Made by a program: the position numbers and the translations under genes. This document shows positions 1 to 9,470 of a stretch of DNA of 49,100 nucleotides, one piece after another; position 1 is the stretch's first letter, and every line of letters begins with the position of its first letter. This stretch comes from Calocera cornea HHB12733 (taxonomy: Eukaryota > Basidiomycota > Dacrymycetes > Dacrymycetales > Dacrymycetaceae): positions 205,797-254,896 of the forward strand of contig KV423933.1 of NCBI GenBank assembly GCA_001632435.1. The letters are read 5' to 3'. The notes beneath the pieces are model-generated. The model ran no database searches and was not told the DNA's origin. It worked only from the letters and a program-made list of their open reading frames with translations.

Positions 1-348
1 TCTTCGGCTTCGGCTTTGGCGTCCTCGTCTTCGTCGTCGCCGTCTTCGGCTTTGGCGTCTGCGTCTGCGTCTTCGTCGTCGTCTGCGTCTTCTTCGTCCT
101 CTTCGCCTTCTTCGTCATCGTCTTCGTCATCGTCATCGTCTTCGCCTTCTTCGTCTTCGGCTTCGTCTCGCGCGCTGCTACGGCAGCTTGGACGACAACG
201 AGCTCGGGGACGAGCTCAAGCACGGCGAGGACCTCCTTCTGGAGGGCCTCTGCTTGATGTCGTTGTCGTTGTCGTTGTTGTTGCTGCTGCTGCTGTTGTT
301 GTTGCTGTTGTTGTTGTTCTCGTTGCGTGCACGATTTCATTATTCTAA
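1..348. repeat. CT-rich trinucleotide low-complexity tract
   Basis: Long runs of TCT/TCG/GTC/CTT triplets, then GTT/GCT triplets from about 258. Open frames here translate to poly-Ser or poly-Val/Ala runs, which comes from the triplet composition. I see no family signature apart from the 20-nt palindrome at 229-248. It could be the remnant of a second copy of the gene at 3630-4901, because one frame here also reads GPPSGGPL, but the rest does not align by eye. Confidence 0.7.
229..248. repeat. 20-nt palindromic repeat, copy 1
   Basis: GGACCTCCTTCTGGAGGGCC: 8-bp arms with one mismatch around a TTCT loop. The flanks continue the inverted symmetry (GAG to the left, CTC to the right across the hairpin). 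An identical 20-mer is at 3660-3679, on the other side of the transposase gene. The role is unknown; it may mark the ends of the mobile unit. Confidence 0.75.
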
Positions 349-390
349 TCTCATTTCATTGAATAACTATACTAACTATTGTACAGTTCA

Positions 391-3337
391 TTACTCAACT
401 TCAGCACCTGCATCGCCAGCAGAGTGATGAAGCTCGACGCGGTCTAGAACGCACCATCGCCCCCGACTGTCCTTCAAGCGTCCAACGACGGCTTCGAGCG
501 CAGAGAGCTCGACGACGCGTACGGCGGTAAGTTCCTTGAACGCCCAAGCTGAGCAGGGCGGCGGCTGACCATCCTTCTTGCAGGGCTGGATGACGGCGAG
601 CTTGAAGGTCGTAGCGCCAACAGGGAGCTCGAGCAGGTTGCGCAGCTGCCCGTAGCGCACGCTGTGGGTGCCGTGCTCGTACTACCCAAGGTGAGTTCGC
701 TGCGCTCTGCAAGTCAATGACTGACTTACCCGTACGTAGCTCATATCGCGCTCAGCAGGGCGAGATACTCCCTCTGCAGCGTGCAGAGTGTCTCCCCTGC
801 GCGGCAGGCGCAGCTTCGCCCACTGGACGAGCTGCTTGGGGATGTGCGTGCGCACGAGCGCAATCTCCTCACCGAGCTTGGCTGCCAGGTAAGCAACGAG
901 CTTGTTGCGCAGCCCCTGCTCAACGACGAGCGTAGACCTCGGGGACATCAGCTGATGTTCCTCGTTCGCATCGGCCTCGGGCTTGCTGGCGAGCTGGGGG
1001 AACTTCCAGACGAGCTGCTGCCATTGCGCGCGGTGCAGCAGGAAGCGGTCGATACCCAGGTAAGGGTTTCTTCGCCCGGTGATGCATCGCTGAAGCTTGC
1101 CGCAGAAGCGCTCCATGCCAAACGCCCAGTACGCCCAGACTGGCCCAGCCGATTCGATGCAGTCGGCGACGTGCAGCACCGAGTGCAGCGTCACGGGGCA
1201 CAGCCCAACGCGCTCGGGACGCCCGCGGTAGTAGAGCCGCTCGAACTCGACGACCCAAGCAGCGAGCGTGTTGCGGAGTTCGTTGGCGAAGCCGGCGGGG
1301 TAGGAGAAGCTGAGGCAGGCGTTGACCGAGGTTGCGAGGACAGCCAGGTGAGTATAGTACGCCTTGTCCTCGAACCGATTTGACAATACCACAGGTGCTA
1401 CCTGAGATACCCAGAGCAAGTATGCTTCTGCGGTATACTCAAAGCGCTTCAGCACCGGGTTGGGAACGCGGCGTCCAAAGACGCCAGGTATCGTATTCCC
1501 TCCCTCGTCGATCTGCTTGCCGATTGCTGACCAGAGGTGCTTTGGCAGGACAAAGTCATCCTCCTCGGGGTCGCAATGGCGGTTCTCGCCCAGCCAGAGG
1601 TCGAGGAGCAGCGGGGTGACGTTCTCGAAGATGAGGTGCATGAAGTCGAGGGGGAACGAGGTAGGCCAGACGACGCTGCCAAAGTTGCTCCAGATGCTGA
1701 CGCCCTTGATGCCAGTGTCCTTGGCGATGCGCTCGGCCTCTGCGCTGGTTGCAGCACTGGCTACGCGATCGGCAGCGTCGAGGAAGGCGTCGTGGGCGCG
1801 GAGGGGGAGGTTGAGGGGGTCGAGGAGGTCGGGGAGGGCGTCTTGCTGAGGGAATGCGCGGCGATCCAAAGGTACGCCGCTAACTCGTGCATCTGCTTGT
1901 CGAATTGCACTGACGTTGCACATTCTGCAGGGCTTGATGCCGTTATGGCCCTTCATGTTCATCAGCTTGGCGACAGCTGGCATGTCGCCGAATAGGAGAA
2001 TAATGTGGGCGCGGAGGATGAAGAACTCCTTCTTGGACGAATCGTAAGTCTTGACGCCGTGTGCAAGCTTGACGAGCTCCTCAGCTAACGGGTAATGATA
2101 GGAATCGATGTCCTTCATCTGCCGGGGCCCGGGGATACAGCCGATGGAGATGACGTTCTCCAGGTGAGTGCGTATTGTCGGCGGGAGGTTCAGATTGAAC
2201 AGAATCGTAGGCCAGGCCGTTGAGCGCCTTCCCTTGAACGGTGCAAAGCCATCCGTCGACAGTGCCAAGGCGATATCGCGCGGTGAGTCGAAGTACTTGC
2301 TGCTCAGCGTCTTGTCGTTGACCTCGACGTAGCGCTCGCACAGGCCTCGGTACAGGCTACCTTGGAAGACGTCGGTCATCTCCGGCGCGTCGACGTGCTG
2401 CCCGGCCCGGTACGACGCAAGCAGCTCTGCACGCTGCTCGTTGTCGTACTGGGCCTGCAGCTGAGGGATGAGCCGCAGGTACCGGTACAGCTTGCGCGGC
2501 TTGCCGTCCTTCAAGCGCGGCTCGTCGCAGTGCGGGCACTGCTGTAGGTCGGCGAGCAGCCCCGTGTACGCTGCACACGAGTTCACGCAGCAGTGATAGC
2601 TGACCTCCTTCACGTCAGATACGAGCTTTACCCGCTGGACGACTTGGGAGAGGGGTGGGAAGGTGTCGGGATACGAGCTGTGGAGGACGTCGTACTGGGC
2701 AATGTTCAGGTGCGCCTCAGTCTTTGCCTTGAAGGCCTTGAAACACTTCTGATCATGATTGGACAGGTTATCTGGGCTGGATGAGCTGGGGAACAGCTTG
2801 GGGAAGGGTTGACGCACGGGGCATGGCTCTGTTACGGAGCATGGCCTCGTCGTTGACCCCCTCAAGCTCTTCCTCGACCTCTTCCTCCTCTTCCTCTTCC
2901 TCCTCTTCCTCCTCTTCCTCTTCCTCCTCTTCCTCCTCCTCCTCATCCTCCTCCTCTTCCTCTTCCTCCTCAGCCTCTGAGACGTCCGCAGCCGCAACTT
3001 GGCGCGCGAGGGACCTCGAGGCAATGTCTATGCCTCGGCGTGGCATAGCGTTGCCTTCGTCCATGTCGACATCGAAGCCTGCGGCCTGCTCGGGCTCGAG
3101 CCCTCCAGGAGGAGGTCTCTGAGCAGCAAGAGGCGCTTGAGGTGCTCGGGCAAGTTTCTTGAGGAATTGCTGGGCCGTGCGGTGCGTCTCCTTGCTGATC
3201 GTTCGCTTCGGCTTGCTGACGAGCCGTAGCAGGGCAGCTTGCTCGGCCTGCTTGCTGTGCCGCGCGCGTGTTGCCTTTGCAACAACCTTGCCGCCGCAGA
3301 GCTCGCAGTTGCAGACGACGTGCACTTGAGGCGGCAT
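391..3337 (-). CDS. Plavaka/Tnp2-type DNA transposase
   Basis: Transposase of the fungal Plavaka group (Tnp2/CACTA-like; Pfam Transposase_21 type). It would cut and rejoin element ends in the nucleus. Proposed exons on the minus strand are 3337-2818, 2771-730 and 681-391, with canonical GT-AG introns of 46 and 48 bp; the sum gives 950 aa. The N terminus has a Cys/His cluster (CNCELC...H) and then a poly-Glu tract. The core carries STDG..PF, a CRMC knuckle and DFMHLIFEN, all typical of the Tnp2 core. The C-terminal exon (VRYGQLRNLLELPVG, LAVIQPC, a WCVLDR-like motif) matches the usual tail of Plavaka proteins. No internal stop or frameshift is visible, so it may be intact. The first intron is the least certain join. 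Recognition is from remembered motifs and the exact subfamily is open. Confidence 0.85.
2868..2974. repeat. CCT/CTT microsatellite coding poly-Glu
   Basis: CCTCTTCCTCCT repeats on the plus strand. In the minus-strand transposase frame they encode about 35 nearly uninterrupted acidic residues; the neighbouring frame reads as Arg/Lys repeats. The tract lies in the first exon, just before the proposed 46-bp intron. Confidence 0.85.
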
Positions 3338-3629
3338 GCTGGACGTTGGGAGGGTGCGCTGGGCGGTGTATGCGCTTTAGAGGTGGGGGAGTAGGGACTT
3401 GCCCGAAATGGTAAGTTCCATACCATTTCATCCCCGTGCCGATCTACTCGCTTCCCTCCCGCTCACTCTTCACAGTGCCCCTACGGGGCCTATATCTATA
3501 CGCGCCTCGATGGCGTGTCCTCCCGTCTTGCCCCCTTCCCCTTCCCCTTCTCCTTCTCCTTCCCCTTCGCCTTCGCCTTCGCCTTCGCCTTCCCCTCCTT
3601 CCCTCCCTTCCCCTCCCTCCTCCTCAACG
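3338..3629. promoter_or_regulatory. Bidirectional spacer between transposase and divergent gene
   Basis: A 292-bp head-to-head spacer. It ends, in the plus-strand direction, in a CT-rich tract (3531-3625, CCTTCCCCTT and CCTTCG units) just before the ATG at 3630. Such pyrimidine-rich leaders are common in basidiomycete genes. No TATA box is obvious. Confidence 0.45.
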
Positions 3630-4901
3630 ATGGCCCCGCGCAAGCCTAAGCCTGGCAAAGGACCTCCTTCTGGAGGGCCTTTGCCGAGCGAAACGGATAC
3701 GCGTCCCCCCGCCCCAACGTCCCGCACCTCGCTCTCCGACATCGACTTCACGCTCGGCCCTACGCCTGCCCCACCTCCCGTTCGCCCCCCTCGCCCTCGC
3801 GCACGCGTGCGTGCTGCTGTTGCTGCTGTCGCTGTTGCTGCTGTCGTTGCTGATCTTGCTGATGCTGATGCTGATGCTGCTGCTGCTGCTGATGCTGATG
3901 CTGATGCTGCTGGTGCTGGTGCTGGTGCTGCTGATGCTGCTGCTGCTGCTGCGCCTGCGCCTGCGCCTGCTCCTGGTCCAGCTACTTCGCAGACGCTCGC
4001 CCCGCCTAAGCCTGCCGGCGCAAAGAAGCGCAAGGTCGACAAGGAGAACGCGCCCCCCAACGAGCCCGCCCCAAAGCGCCAGAAGCAATTGCCTGAGAGG
4101 CAGACCGACAACTCGGTCAACCTCAAGGCTGCAACGACAAAGAAGCCAACGGCGGCTGAGAGGCTGAAGGCCAGGGAGACGGAGCTGTTGGAGGCACGGG
4201 CAAAGATTGCTGAGCTTGAAGGTGCGCACATATGTTGATGTATACATTTCAGTACTAACTATTCTACAGCTGGACTTACCGCGACGAAGCTCAAGCTCAG
4301 GAAGGCACTGAAGAAGCAGAAGAAAGATATCCAGCTGATCCCCAAGCCAACGGGGCAGGCTTCCAGCAAGAAGGGGTACAAGCTTCAGACGGCAATGAGG
4401 CTCGACAACGACAAGAAGACCTACAACGCCGTTGTAGTAAGTTCATTACTATTCTAACTATACTATACTAACTGCTACTCTAGACTGCCGTTCACGCAGC
4501 GTATCACCAGAGCGGCCTGCCGCTCAAGCCAAGAATCACCAACTACAGCGTCACCGACTTGAACGCAATCTTCACCATTGTAAGTACTATCTAAACACTA
4601 CTATAGCTTACTGATTTGTCTGCAGGCTAAGACCAAGGCTCCTGTGCTCGCGGCGTACGAGGGGGAATGGGCGACGAGGGATCTGCTGAAGCAGTACCTC
4701 AAGAACCTGAAGAGGGCAGCGGCGCTGGCTGCCAAGACCGCCGGGGCCGTGCATGGTGAGCAGGGCGGGGAGGACGAGGACGAGGAGGACGAGGGGGACC
4801 AGGACGAGGAGGACGACGGGGACGAGGACCAGGACGAGGACGAGGACGAGGAGGACGGGGACGGGGACGAGGGGGAGGAGGACGGGGACGAGGATTTGTA
4901 G
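3630..4901 (+). CDS. Low-complexity/coiled-coil protein next to the transposase
   Basis: Unrecognised protein. Exons 3630-4221, 4270-4436, 4484-4579 and 4626-4901 join through canonical introns (donors GTGCGC, GTAAGT, GTAAGT; acceptors CAG, TAG, CAG) in one frame, about 376 aa. Start chosen at ACGATGG (3630) because upstream frame sequence is only a Pro/Ser CT tract. Order of parts: basic N terminus with GKGPPSGGPL, Pro-rich stretch, Ala/Asp repeat from GCTGAT/GCTGCT triplets, a KKRK-type putative nuclear signal, a Lys/Glu-rich coiled coil continuing into the second exon, a globular-looking part with YKLQTAMRLDNDKKTYNAVV and a Lys/Ala helix, then a Glu/Asp tail of about 45 residues. The palindrome at 3660-3679 lies inside the coding region. 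Its divergent position beside the transposase suggests an element passenger or host gene captured next to it; I cannot decide which. Confidence 0.65.
3660..3679. repeat. 20-nt palindromic repeat, copy 2
   Basis: Identical to the 20-mer at 229-248. Here the symmetry extends to GGCAAAGG on the left and CCTTTGCC on the right, giving a stem of about 13 of 14 pairs. It is translated as GPPSGGP in the gene at 3630. A weaker resemblance (15 of 20 positions) lies on the minus strand at 6513-6532. Confidence 0.75.
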
Positions 4902-5255
4902 GCTTTCCCAAGGCGGTCATTATCAGTAGCTAAATGGATCAATTCAAATGCTGTTTATCACCCATTTGCTTGCCTAATGGCTGAGTTCCAGCCTCTAAGT
5001 CGCCAATATTCAGTCTCTAATGAGCTGAAAGCCCGCGCGCGATCCTTAGAACAGCCTCTTATAGGCTGATTCAAATAAGTAATTAAATAGATTTAATTAA
5101 GTAAATTAGCTACTTATCTACACTATCTACTGATTATGTACCACTTTATGCGCATTACCAGCCACTTTGCCTAAGAAGGCAAAGTGCTGACAATGCGCAA
5201 CTTGCGTGCGTCATTGTAAGTGCTGATTATCAGCACTGGTCAGGGTCCCAGTGAC
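4902..5255. other. AT-rich intergenic stretch dense in short hairpins
   Basis: No gene seen. It contains AGCCT/AGGCT arms at 5053-5067, a TAATTAAAT-AG-ATTTAATTA palindrome at 5080-5099, the 51-bp hairpin at 5149-5199 and a GTGCTGA-TTA-TCAGCAC palindrome at 5220-5236. The composition differs sharply from the GC-rich genes around it. A decayed non-autonomous element is the simplest reading. Confidence 0.6.
5149..5199. repeat. 51-bp hairpin element, copy 1
   Basis: Left arm 5149-5172 (TGCGCATT...ACTTTGCCT), loop AAGA, right arm 5177-5199 (AGGCAAAGT...AATGCGCA). Both outer 8 bp and inner 9 bp pair perfectly. A related hairpin in inverted orientation is at 6196-6234; the two share TTCTTAGGCAAAG. 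Confidence 0.75.
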
Positions 5256-5971
5256 ATGGTGCTACACGAGGCAACCAACACGGCACTCAGCGTGCAAACT
5301 AGTGGCAAGGATGCTGGTCAAGTCTTTGGCGATGCCCGGCCGCCGTACAAGCGCCGAAACGCGGCCGCTGAGATTAAACCCGCGACACAGGTATGTACCC
5401 ATGGCAGCTTCCGCCTTCCATTCCTCGCGGTTGTTAACTATTTCATTACAAAGTGGAAGCTCACGTGGAGCGTTTCGAGCCAAGGCTTTACTTTCCAGAA
5501 CATCAACACGAAGAAGTACATCACCTCGGTTCAACAAAAGAACCCCAAAGGCAAGGAAGACCACCTCCTGCTATTCGAGAGCGCCGAGGCCAGCTATTTC
5601 ACCCTGGTACTTCCAGCCAACATACTGGCGCCTGCTAGTACTAGCTTCGCGTACGTATAGCGTGGGCGGGCGCAACAAGTCTTTCTGATCGACGTAAGAC
5701 AGTATCGAGCCGAAGGACTACCCCGGGTACTATATCAATTCGGAGCCCCAAGGAATCTTTGACGATAATCCTGCCTTGGTAGATCATGCATCCTCTTTCC
5801 GCAGACATGTCTGACCGTTTCCGACAGATCACCCTTGAACAGACTCCGAAGGATCCCGGCTGGGTTTTTGCGGTCTCAGGCACTCAGACTTACACCAAAA
5901 AGTTCTCGCCCCCCCTCAAGGGCCCTGGTGTTGAGGTGAGCCACGAGGCGAACTGGGTATGGTACAAATAA
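5256..5971 (+). CDS. Ricin-B-like beta-trefoil protein (lectin A), N-terminally short
   Basis: Member of the four-copy beta-trefoil family of this window (with B 22142, C 46214, D 13990). Exons 5256-5390, 5454-5650, 5703-5778 and 5828-5971. Intron phases are 0, 2, 0 as in the other copies, and the second exon begins with Trp as in all of them. Visible family motifs are TALSV near the start, a FTFQNINTKKYITS strand and GWVF near the end. The C-terminal KQLW motif of the other copies is degenerate here (KDPGW). Other members have about 20 more N-terminal residues and a TATA-like box; here the sequence upstream of the only usable ATG is the hairpin region, so the 5' end may have been replaced. 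First acceptor is AAAG. The gene could be expressed in shortened form or be decaying. Sugar specificity cannot be inferred. Confidence 0.65.
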
Positions 5972-7168
5972 GGGTGTTGTCCCAACAATCAGCTTTCAGC
6001 ATGTCTATGTCTCCTCATCCTCTTACGCACCTCAACTGTGCACCCTGATCGAGTTGAAACTACGTCGACAGTGGTAGAGTAGCTCAATGTATGTTGTGAA
6101 AACCCGTTCCATGTTCCGAACAGCGGACGTGAAGCACACGTGACACCACTAGAACCCTAGCAAGCGCTGAAAATCAGAAGTTCCGTGGTTAATAATTATC
6201 AGCACCTTGTTTTCTTAGGCAAAGGGGCTGATAAGCAGCCATTAATGATAAGTAAACAGCACCCAGCTGTTTTTCAGTGACATAGCTCATTATTTTTATC
6301 ATTATAGCTAAATACAGATATCCATGCATATGGCAGGCACTGTTTGTTAGTATACCAGCCAATATCTGAGGTCTATCGGAATCAAGCGAATCAAAGTATT
6401 GTTATGCTCTGTGCACCTCAAGAGCATGTGGTCCACTCACCACCCAGGAGTCATGCATTGAGGGAAGTTGATACATATATGCACATATATGCACATATCC
6501 AGTGCTCATTCCAACTCTCCAACAGGAGGTCCTGCAACAGATTAATGAATGTGGGCGCAAGGGCAAGCTGAGGAAGAGGGAAAGCCCGGGAGGATAGGGG
6601 AGAGGGGCTAGAGCAAGAGGGCAGTGAGAATGGGAGTGGAAATGGTGGTTCAGAGCAGAGATGCATGACTGAGATCCAGAGGCTGACAGTGACTTTTCGA
6701 CACGGACACCGGAGGTATTGGACCCTAACTACTGATTATGGGATATCAGCAGCTCAGCAATTCAGCACCTTTTCCGCTGATCACCTGGTTTTCAGCAACT
6801 GGGGTGCTGACTATCAGTCCTTCCACCGGCCCCAGTGCACATGATATGTTGGGTGCTTGTGATAAGGAGAGGGTGCCGTACCTTTCAAGGCCTTTTGTCA
6901 GGACAAGGCTTAGAAGTATTCCATGCCCAATAACAGCTGAGTTATGTCATTATATATCGCTGCCTTTCAAGATGAGCGCGTTGAACAAGGAACACGGGAA
7001 AGCCGCTCGGCAGGGCGCGCCTGCGCAACCCTGCGCGTCTGGTGGCTGTACGGTGAGTGCATCATAAACTAAAGCCAGTCGTCTCCGCCCGTCGTCAACC
7101 TCCCACCTTACCCTCTCGTCTTCCTCGTCCTCATACATACCCTGAAGTAGAACATCATCGAAGAAAAT
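5972..7168. other. Intergenic region with repeats
   Basis: No convincing gene. It holds the 3'-flank element of lectin A (6028-6042), the second hairpin copy (6196-6234), two tandem ATATATGCAC units near 6476-6495, and several GTGCTGA/TCAGCAC half-palindromes up to about 6820. The last 200 bp is GC/CT-rich and leads into the verprolin gene. Confidence 0.5.
6196..6234. repeat. Hairpin element, copy 2 (inverted)
   Basis: Outer arms TTATCAGC and GCTGATAA, inner CCTTG/CAAAGG. The right half aligns with the reverse complement of the 5149-5199 hairpin at roughly 22 of 25 positions. The two copies bracket lectin A in opposite orientation. Confidence 0.65.
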
Positions 7169-8979
7169 ATGGCCGACTCTGCGCTGCTCGCCCAGATTCA
7201 GGCAGGCAAGAGGCTCAAGAAGGCAGTAACGAACGACCGCAGCGCCCCCATTGTTGACACCAAGCCCTCGGGGGGCGGCGGGGGTGGGATGCCCCTTCCA
7301 GGCGGCGGAGGGGGAGGGGGGCGAAACGTCAGTCGCTCGGGAGATGACGGCGGTGGAGGTGGGCTGGCTGCTGCGATGTCAGGCGGCGGACCGCCCCAGC
7401 TCGGCGCGCTCTTTGCGGGTGGGATGCCCAAGCTGAGGTCGAGGGGTGAACAACCTAGTACGTCCTTTCCTCCTGTTCAGACTCATCCATGCTCATGCTC
7501 GTGCGCGCAGTAAACACCGCCAATCTCGCCAAACCGCCTTCGATCCCAGGGCGCGGCGCGTCACCCGCACCGCCGTCTCACGCCCCGCCGCCGCCGCCTC
7601 CCCCGCCCTCGTTTGGCGGTCCACCTCCCCCGCCTCCCCCGCCCCCGCCCGGTCCGCCCAGCAGGGGTGCACCCCCGCCCCCTCGTGCGCCCCCGGCACC
7701 TCCAGCGCCCACACCTCCTAGGCCAATGGCAGCGCCTCCCAGACCACCCGCTGCACCCCCGGCTAGACCAAGTGCTGCCCCGCCTCCCCCGCCGCCGCCT
7801 CCGTCTGCACCACCGAGGCCGAGCGCGGCTCCCCCTCCTCCACCACCCCCACCTAGTCCGCCCGCAAGGCCCGGAGGAGCTCCTCCTCCTCCCCCGCCCC
7901 CGCCGCCAGCATTCTCGCACCCTTCGAGGCCTGCCGCGCCGCCGCCGCCTCCCCCACCACCCGCAGCGCCGCCCAGGCCGATGACCGCACCTCCAGCGCC
8001 TCCGCCTCCGCCTCCTGCTCCCGCTGCGCCTAGTCTGCCGGGGCGTGCTGTTCCCCCAGCGCCACCTCGCTCGACCCCTCCCCGCGCTCCTGCGCCGCCG
8101 CCCGCTCCTCCCGCTCGGCCCATGTCACACGCGCCTCCTGCGCCGCCGCGCTCGCCAGCCCTCCCACCGAGGCACGAAGCACCTTCTCTCCCCGGCAGGC
8201 CTGCACCCCCTCCTCCCCCGGGTGGTGCCAACCCAGCGCTCCCGCGCCGGCCTCCGCCCCCGCCCGCACAGGCACCCTCGGGCGCGACACCCCCGCGCAT
8301 GCCTCCACGGCGCGTGCCTGCTCCTCCTCCTCCGCGCCCGGTGAGCGAGTCGTTCGCCCCCTCCTCCCCCGCTACATCCCGCGCGCCTCCCCCTCCACCG
8401 CCGTCCCTCCCCTCGCGTGGTCCTGCACCACCCGCGCCAGGCCGCCCCGCCTCGGCAGGCGCGCGCATCGTCTCCGCCCCTTCTGCACCTCTGCCCCCAC
8501 CTAACCGCAGTGGTGCGCTCCTTCCTCCTCCTCGGCGCGACGCACCCCCTCGTGCGCCGGTGCAGGCCGAAGACGAAGACGAGGAGGACGAGCCGCCGTC
8601 GCGTTCCGCCCCGCCCCTCCCTGCGGTGGACTCGAGCACCAGGGCTGCGAGGAGGAGTTTGGCACCCCCGCCGCCTCCGCCTGGCGGAGCGGGCATGCAG
8701 AGGAGCGTCAGTGAGGGAGGGACGAACGGGCTTGCGAGGGCTGCAATTGATAGCCTGCCTCCTAAGAGGGTGTCGCGCAGTGCGTATCTTCATTATTTGC
8801 CTTGGACATATATGCTAATAACGCGTCCTGCAGTCCCTTCGCCCCCTCCGACCACAGGCGGCCACACGTTCCCCACGTCTGCCCAGTTCCCCCCGCCTCG
8901 TCCGTACAGGGGCGAGGTGAAGACGTACATGAGCGGGGCGAGGACCGGGAGCGGGTTCAACGTCGCTGCGCTCGAGTGA
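7169..8979 (+). CDS. VRP1: Verprolin/WIP-like actin regulator
   Basis: Proline-rich adaptor that binds monomeric actin through WH2 and links WASP to Arp2/3-driven actin patches at endocytic sites (family knowledge). Exons 7169-7457, 7511-8779 and 8834-8979; donors GTACGT and GTGCGT, acceptors CAG; 567 aa. Start ATG sits in AAAATATGGCC. Residues about 5-27 form a WH2 motif (LLAQIQAGKRLKKAV with following APIV). A Gly-rich stretch follows, then about 350 residues of poly-Pro and APPPP runs, a short acidic patch (EDEDEEDE) and a C-terminal segment FPPPRPYRG with YMSGARTGSGFN, the position where WIP family members bind WASP. The very high GC and poly-Pro make frame checks important; all three exons are open and their sum is divisible by three. 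Confidence 0.88.
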
Positions 8980-9470
8980 GAGCGTCTGTGCAATTCCGAT
9001 GCCGGAAAAAGGATCTTGCAGGCGCACAATGGCCGGACGATGACTCGCGCTGTATATGCAGGCCCGACTCTTTCGGACTGCCCTACGCAGAGAGTGGTGT
9101 GGTCCATTTTCTATTACGTATTAATGTGGATTGTGTTTCTATTTTGTGTTCGCTCAGAATGAGGGACATGTCGTGTGCCGTGATGGACGACGTGGCGGAT
9201 CAGATTCAGGGCGCGTATCGCTGTGCGGGTTTCGCTTTGAGGCGAACAAGCGGTGCTGACTAAGGGGCCCTATACGCCGCAGAGGAAAGAGGCGGGACAG
9301 TGGACGTGGCAGAGACCACAGGCGGGACCAGAAGCAAAGGCAGCAATATATCTCGCGTCCACAGGGTTCGCCCCGACTCTTAGCAAGCTTGTCCCCCGAC
9401 CTCCCCTCCCTCCTCCCGCCCTTTCTTCCCCCTATCACCCTCTGCTACCGACAGCGACAACCACCTCGAA

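Noticed and set aside
16..348. Open frame of Ser/Val/Ala repeats as a protein gene
   Set aside because: The translation is only the triplet composition; no unique sequence, splice pattern or downstream exon supports a gene.
6513..6532. Third copy of the palindromic 20-mer
   Set aside because: Only 15 of 20 positions agree and the right arm no longer pairs; this may be chance.
7578..8696. Long minus-strand Gly-rich frame
   Set aside because: It is the antisense of the poly-Pro region of the verprolin gene; CCN/GGN codons avoid stops on both strands.
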